Part shown: in pieces, positions 23,684-26,484 of the stretch
How positions within the stretch are numbered: position 1 is the first letter of the stretch
Layout of the letters: each line of letters starts with the position of its first letter
Assembly (NCBI GenBank): GCA_036513075.1
Contig: DATBZS010000096.1
Coordinates: forward strand, 1 to 26,484
Origin: Bog-756 sp036513075
GTDB lineage: Bacteria > Actinomycetota > Acidimicrobiia > Acidimicrobiales > RAAP-2
Direction: 5' to 3'
DNA length: 26,484 bases
Made by a program: the position numbers and the translations under genes
Notes under the pieces: model-generated
What the model was told of the DNA's origin: nothing
Databases searched by the model: none
Seen by the model: only the letters and a program-made list of their open reading frames with translations

Positions 23684-25222
23684 GTGGCCACTCCCGCCGA
23701 GCTTGCATTCGAGCGCACCAACCTGGACGAGGACCAGCTCGCCCACCTCCAGCGCCTCCTCGGGACGTGGGGCATCCTGGCCGACCTCTCGTTCTCCGAC
23801 CTGGTGCTGATGGCGCCGATGGCCCCTGATCCATCTGATCCCCGTCCGGCCGCCCTCGAGCTGGTCATCCTCGGGCAGATGCGCCCGTCCAACAGCTCGA
23901 CGGTCATCGAGCACGATCTGGTGGGCCAGACCGTCGACGCCGACGTGTGGCCGCTGGTGGTCCTCTCCTTCGAGTCGGGCGAGTCGTCGCGGGGTGAGAT
24001 GGGGCTCGAGCCCGGGGCCGAGCCGGCGCGGCTCCACTGCATCCCGGTGCGCTGTCAGGGGGAGACCGTGGCTGTGCTGGCCCGGATGTCGACCGGGGCC
24101 GGTCGACGGCCAGGCCACCTCGAGCGCACCTACCGCGACGTGTTCAACCGCTTCGCCATCATGCTGTCCGAGGGATCCTTCCCGTTCCCGAGTGAGGAGG
24201 TGGCGACCGAGGAGGCCCCTCGTGTCGGGGACGGCGTGGTCCTGGTCGACGAGGAGGGTCGCGTCCGCTACGCCTCGCCCAACGCCACCAACGCCCTCCA
24301 CCGGATGGGCATGTACTCGCAGATCGAGGGGCGCCGACTCACCGACCTCGGGATCGAGGAATCAGCCATCGAGTGGGCACTCGCCTCGGCGTTGCCGGTG
24401 GTGGAGGAGGTCGAGCGGCGGCCCGACGTCTCCGTCCTGCTCCACTGCATACCCCTGATCCAGAGCGACGACGTGACCGGCTGCATCGTCCTGCTCCGCG
24501 ACGTCACCGACGTGCGCCGTCTCGACCGACTGCTGCTGTCGAAGGATGCCGCCATCCGCGAGGTGCACCACCGGGTCAAGAACAATCTGCAGACCATTTC
24601 GGCGCTACTGCGGCTCCAGGCCCGGCGGCTGCCACCCGGTGGCGGGCGGGTGGCGCTGTTCGAGGCGGAGCGCCGGGTGCGGTCGATCGCCATCGTCCAC
24701 GAGATCCTCTCCCGTGAGCCGAGCGACCAGGTGCCATTCGACGAGATCGTGACTTCGCTGATCCGGATGGCCAAGGACTCGGTGGTCTCCCGTCACCTGG
24801 CCTTCGTGGTCAACGGCGGGCTGGGCGAGGTACCGGCCGACGTGGCCACCCCGCTGGCCGTGGTTCTGGCCGAGCTGGTCCAGAACGCCATTGAGCACGC
24901 CTTCCTCGACTTCGAGGCCGAGGAGGACGGCGACGGGGCCGACGAGCCCGATCGGGACTCGACCGGCACCATCCAGGTCGACCTGTCGGCCGAAGGCGGC
25001 CTGCTGCGCGTCGAGGTCCTGGACGACGGGTCCGGATTGCCCGACGGCTTCGACATCGACGACACCCAGAGCCTTGGACTCTCCATCGTCCGCGACCTGG
25101 TGCGGAGTCAGCTCGACGGGACCATCGCCATGCGCAACCGGTCAGAGTCGGGCAACGGCGAGCACGGCACGGTCGTGGTCATCGAACTACCGGCACGGGA
25201 GCCGCAGCCCATCGGCCAATAG
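23684..25222 (+). CDS. pdtaS: PdtaS-type sensor histidine kinase (HisKA_2 family)
   Basis: Cytosolic sensor kinase, 512 residues, with no membrane helix. Order of domains: GAF-like N-terminus (about 1-165), PAS domain (about 180-285; VLVDEEGRVRYASPNATNAL), a HisKA_2 dimerisation domain with the phosphoacceptor motif EVHHRVKNNLQT (His295/His296) and a HATPase (about 385-505) with N-box ELVQNAIEHA (Asn401), DDGSGLP and SLGLSIV. This is the architecture of PdtaS of M. tuberculosis, which phosphorylates the antiterminator PdtaR; no pdtaR is visible here. GTG 23684 has GGGAGGA 8 bases upstream. It is convergent with the whiB gene, as whiB1 and pdtaS are in M. tuberculosis. Confidence 0.9.
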   Translation: MATPAELAFERTNLDEDQLAHLQRLLGTWGILADLSFSDLVLMAPMAPDPSDPRPAALELVILGQMRPSNSSTVIEHDLVGQTVDADVWPLVVLSFESGESSRGEMGLEPGAEPARLHCIPVRCQGETVAVLARMSTGAGRRPGHLERTYRDVFNRFAIMLSEGSFPFPSEEVATEEAPRVGDGVVLVDEEGRVRYASPNATNALHRMGMYSQIEGRRLTDLGIEESAIEWALASALPVVEEVERRPDVSVLLHCIPLIQSDDVTGCIVLLRDVTDVRRLDRLLLSKDAAIREVHHRVKNNLQTISALLRLQARRLPPGGGRVALFEAERRVRSIAIVHEILSREPSDQVPFDEIVTSLIRMAKDSVVSRHLAFVVNGGLGEVPADVATPLAVVLAELVQNAIEHAFLDFEAEEDGDGADEPDRDSTGTIQVDLSAEGGLLRVEVLDDGSGLPDGFDIDDTQSLGLSIVRDLVRSQLDGTIAMRNRSESGNGEHGTVVVIELPAREPQPIGQ

Positions 25223-25249
25223 TGGGCGGCCGGTAGTTCGAACCCCAGC

Positions 25250-25264
25250 ACGGGCGCGGCCCGT
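25250..25264. terminator. Hairpin between convergent pdtaS and whiB
   Basis: ACGGGC-GCG-GCCCGT is a perfect 6-bp stem with a 3-base loop, 27 bases after the pdtaS stop in the 105-base convergent gap. It lacks a T-tract, so a terminator role is inferred from position. Confidence 0.3.
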
Positions 25265-25327
25265 CAGGGGTGCGGGTGTTGCGAGCGGGAGTGACAGGTG
25301 CGGTCGAGTGGAGTGCGGTGGACTAGC

Positions 25328-25618
25328 TCAGGAAGCCCGACGACGGGCAGCCAGCCAGGCTTTGCGCAACTTGCGTCGCTCTTCTTCGGAGGTGGCTCCC
25401 CAGACGCCGGACTCCTGGTTGGTGGCCAGAGCGAAATCGAGGCAGGTCTCCTGGACCTCGCAGCTGCGGCAGACCCGCTTGGCCGACTCGATCTGGTCGA
25501 CCGCGGGCCCGGTGGTGCCGATGGGGAAGAACAGATCGGGCTCGGTGCTCCGACAGGCGGCGAACTGGCGCCAGTCACCTTCGTCCCACTCGACCGTGCG
25601 ATTCCACATGAGGGCCAC
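25328..25618 (-). CDS. whiB1: WhiB family Fe-S transcriptional regulator (WhiB1-like)
   Basis: Small [4Fe-4S] protein that binds the primary sigma factor and regulates transcription; the family is specific to actinobacteria and their phages. With the GTG at 25618 it has 96 residues. The four cluster cysteines are Cys22, Cys50, Cys53 and Cys59 (C-X27-C-X2-C-X5-C), followed by the G(V/I)WGG-like turn SGVWGAT and a basic C-terminal tail KLRKAWLAARRR. ACRSTEPDLFFPIG and TTGPAVDQI resemble WhiB1 most. GTG 25618 was chosen because GGAGG (25626-25630) lies 7 bases upstream; the ATG at 25609 is 9 bases further in and less well placed. The convergent pdtaS neighbour and a CRP site upstream support the WhiB1 label. 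Confidence 0.9.
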   Translation of the reverse strand: MALMWNRTVEWDEGDWRQFAACRSTEPDLFFPIGTTGPAVDQIESAKRVCRSCEVQETCLDFALATNQESGVWGATSEEERRKLRKAWLAARRRAS

Positions 25619-25654
25619 GCTTTTTCCTCCACTCATCAATTTGGATTGCCCTCT

Positions 25655-25670
25655 TGTGATTTTATTCACA
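25655..25670. promoter_or_regulatory. Perfect CRP/FNR-family palindrome upstream of whiB
   Basis: TGTGA-TTTTAT-TCACA matches the CRP consensus TGTGA-N6-TCACA at all ten fixed positions, in a locally AT-rich segment. Its centre is 44 bases upstream of the whiB GTG. A TAAAAT -10-like sequence on the minus strand (25659-25664) lies inside it. The M. tuberculosis whiB1 promoter is also CRP-controlled (established knowledge). Confidence 0.7.
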
Positions 25671-25716
25671 TAGCTCGGCGCTAAAGGTGTCACCGGCTGT
25701 TCAGGGTTCGTTCACT

Positions 25717-25745
25717 AGAGTAACCATCGGCACCAACGCTTGCAA
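25717..25745 (-). promoter_or_regulatory. Candidate sigma-70-type promoter for whiB
   Basis: On the minus strand, TTGCAA (25740-25745), a 17-base spacer and TACTCT (25717-25722) form a plausible promoter. Transcription would begin near 25710, giving a leader of about 90 bases that contains the CRP palindrome downstream of the start, where binding would repress. Confidence 0.4.
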
Positions 25746-25828
25746 GCAGTTTTGGGGCCTCCGACGAGGGATTTGACACAGATACTGCGAAATCGCGTCA
25801 AGTGTTGGGAGGAGCGCGGAGCGTGAGC

Positions 25829-26484
25829 ATGCCGACCGCCCTACAAGCCCACAGGGGGAGCCCGGACCCGGCAGGCGGGGTGCGGGAGAATAGGCTTGAG
25901 GCCTTTGTCCGGACCCGTTCGCTGGGAGCGGGCGGGGTGGGCGCTGTCCACCAACTGGCTACCGCCGACCTGCCCGACCACGTTCCGCTCCTGGTCGACG
26001 CCTTGGCCGCCTGTGCCGGGATGGTGGTGAATATCGAGGTCAAGAACCTGCCGACGGAGTCTGCCTTCGACCCGTCGGACCGGTGCGCCCGGGACGTGGT
26101 CGACCTGGTGGAGGCGACGGAGATGCAGGATTCGGTGATCGTCTCCTCATTCTGGGCGGGTGCATTGACCGCCGCATTCTGGGCGGTTGCATTGACCGCC
26201 GTCCGCGCCGCCGGCTCCGGCGTCGCCACCGGTCTCCAGGTGCTCTCCTCCTTTGACGCCGGCACCGCCGTTACCGGGGCCGTCGACCTCGGCTGTGCCG
26301 CTGTCCACCTACCGGTCGCCCTGGTCACCCCCGAAACGGTGGCGGCCGCCCATGGGGCCGGGCTGGTGGTGGCCGCCTGGACGGTGACCGACGAGACCGA
26401 CCTGGCCGCCATGCTCGGCGCCGGTGTGGACACGGTCGTGACCGACGACGTGGACCGGGCCCGGAGGGCTGTCGACCGGACCTG
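25829..26484 (+). CDS. Glycerophosphodiester phosphodiesterase-like protein, catalytic loop missing (3' partial, possibly a pseudogene)
   Basis: The frame runs from ATG 25829 (GGAG 6-8 bases upstream) to the right edge without a stop. GDPD features: ALQAHRGSPDP with the catalytic His8-Arg9, ENRLEAFVRTRSLGAGGV, NIEVKN (68-73, the usual IEIK), and the C-terminal AAWTVTDETD, GVDTVVTDDV. In GDPD enzymes, GADGVE is followed by ELDV, TADG and VVHHD, which carry the metal Glu/Asp and second His. Here, after Val37, the chain goes straight to GAVHQLATADLPDHVP, so about 25-30 residues and three catalytic residues appear lost. Residues 108-125 are a duplicated nonapeptide (FWAGALTAA, FWAVALTAV). The frame is open, so a non-catalytic protein is possible. 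Confidence 0.7.
   Translation, partial: MPTALQAHRGSPDPAGGVRENRLEAFVRTRSLGAGGVGAVHQLATADLPDHVPLLVDALAACAGMVVNIEVKNLPTESAFDPSDRCARDVVDLVEATEMQDSVIVSSFWAGALTAAFWAVALTAVRAAGSGVATGLQVLSSFDAGTAVTGAVDLGCAAVHLPVALVTPETVAAAHGAGLVVAAWTVTDETDLAAMLGAGVDTVVTDDVDRARRAVDRT
26147..26200 (+). repeat. 27-base in-frame tandem duplication in the GDPD-like gene
   Basis: Units 26147-26173 and 26174-26200 differ at only two positions: the first base (T/G) and the fourteenth (G/T). They add nine residues and keep the frame. The near identity suggests a recent slip or duplication. Confidence 0.85.

Noticed and set aside
22490..24301. 603-residue minus-strand frame over the methyltransferase, PHP and pdtaS genes
   Set aside because: It runs antisense to three genes with clear catalytic motifs and shows no recognisable domain of its own.
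25231..25252. tRNA T-loop-like GTTCGAACCCC
   Set aside because: The flanking bases cannot form the T-stem, and no acceptor, D or anticodon arm fits around it.
25773..25801. TTGAC...GTCAA inverted repeat and consensus TTGACA -35 before the GDPD-like gene
   Set aside because: No TANNNT lies 16-18 bases downstream of the -35, and the half sites are only 5 bases long, so neither promoter nor operator can be supported.
1..26484. Defence island, CRISPR, prophage or transposon
   Set aside because: No direct-repeat array, integrase, transposase, restriction or toxin-antitoxin genes were found; base composition is even except for the short AT-rich whiB promoter region.

Overview
The window is a high-GC, gene-dense bacterial chromosome segment that reads as a deep-branching actinobacterium, most likely class Acidimicrobiia (inference). 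The actinobacterial markers are a WhiB protein, a PdtaS-type kinase placed tail to tail with it, a DUF3107 protein, a Get3/ArsA-like ATPase pair, an actinobacterial-type Mrp without CxxC, many GTG starts, and several GTG starts that look leaderless. No rRNA, tRNA, CRISPR array, prophage or insertion sequence was found. Every stretch over 300 bases carries a gene.

Layout. 1-554: 3' end of an RskA-like anti-sigma factor. 571-2498 (minus): GT4 glycosyltransferase and a TetR regulator, divergent from an enoyl-CoA hydratase/isomerase family gene. 3379-4350: GDP-mannose 4,6-dehydratase (gmd). 4360-12289 (plus): a complete System I cytochrome c maturation cluster, ccdA-ccmA-B-C-D-E-F-G-HI, with most genes overlapping by 1-11 bases; it includes a 51-residue CcmD and a CcmH-CcmI fusion. 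12329-13300 (minus): quinone oxidoreductase-like MDR protein, convergent with ccm. 13351-16484: an iron-sulfur block, with a SufR-like regulator and a cysteine desulfurase on minus, divergent from mrp on plus through a very short promoter region. 16506-19327 (minus): cyclopropane-fatty-acid-synthase-like methyltransferase and a dNTP triphosphohydrolase. 19526-25222 (plus): DUF3107, two Get3-like ATPases, an O-methyltransferase, a PHP-domain phosphoesterase and a PdtaS-like histidine kinase. 25328-25618 (minus): WhiB1-like protein with a perfect CRP palindrome upstream. 25829-end (plus): a glycerophosphodiester phosphodiesterase-like frame that seems to lack its catalytic loop and carries a 27-base tandem duplication.

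How the genes work together. The ccm cluster provides heme export and chaperoning (A-E), thiol reduction of apocytochrome (CcdA, CcmG, CcmH) and heme ligation (CcmF with CcmH/I). The SufR/desulfurase/Mrp block concerns Fe-S cluster supply. WhiB (Fe-S protein), PdtaS and the CRP site form a signalling end of the window resembling the whiB1-pdtaS locus of Mycobacterium tuberculosis.

I do not see a convincing new defence or biosynthetic system. The most interesting signals are the CRP site at whiB, the overlapping back-to-back -10 elements between sufR and mrp, the non-canonical start suggested for the glycosyltransferase, the missing signature lysine in one Get3-like subunit, and the decayed GDPD gene.
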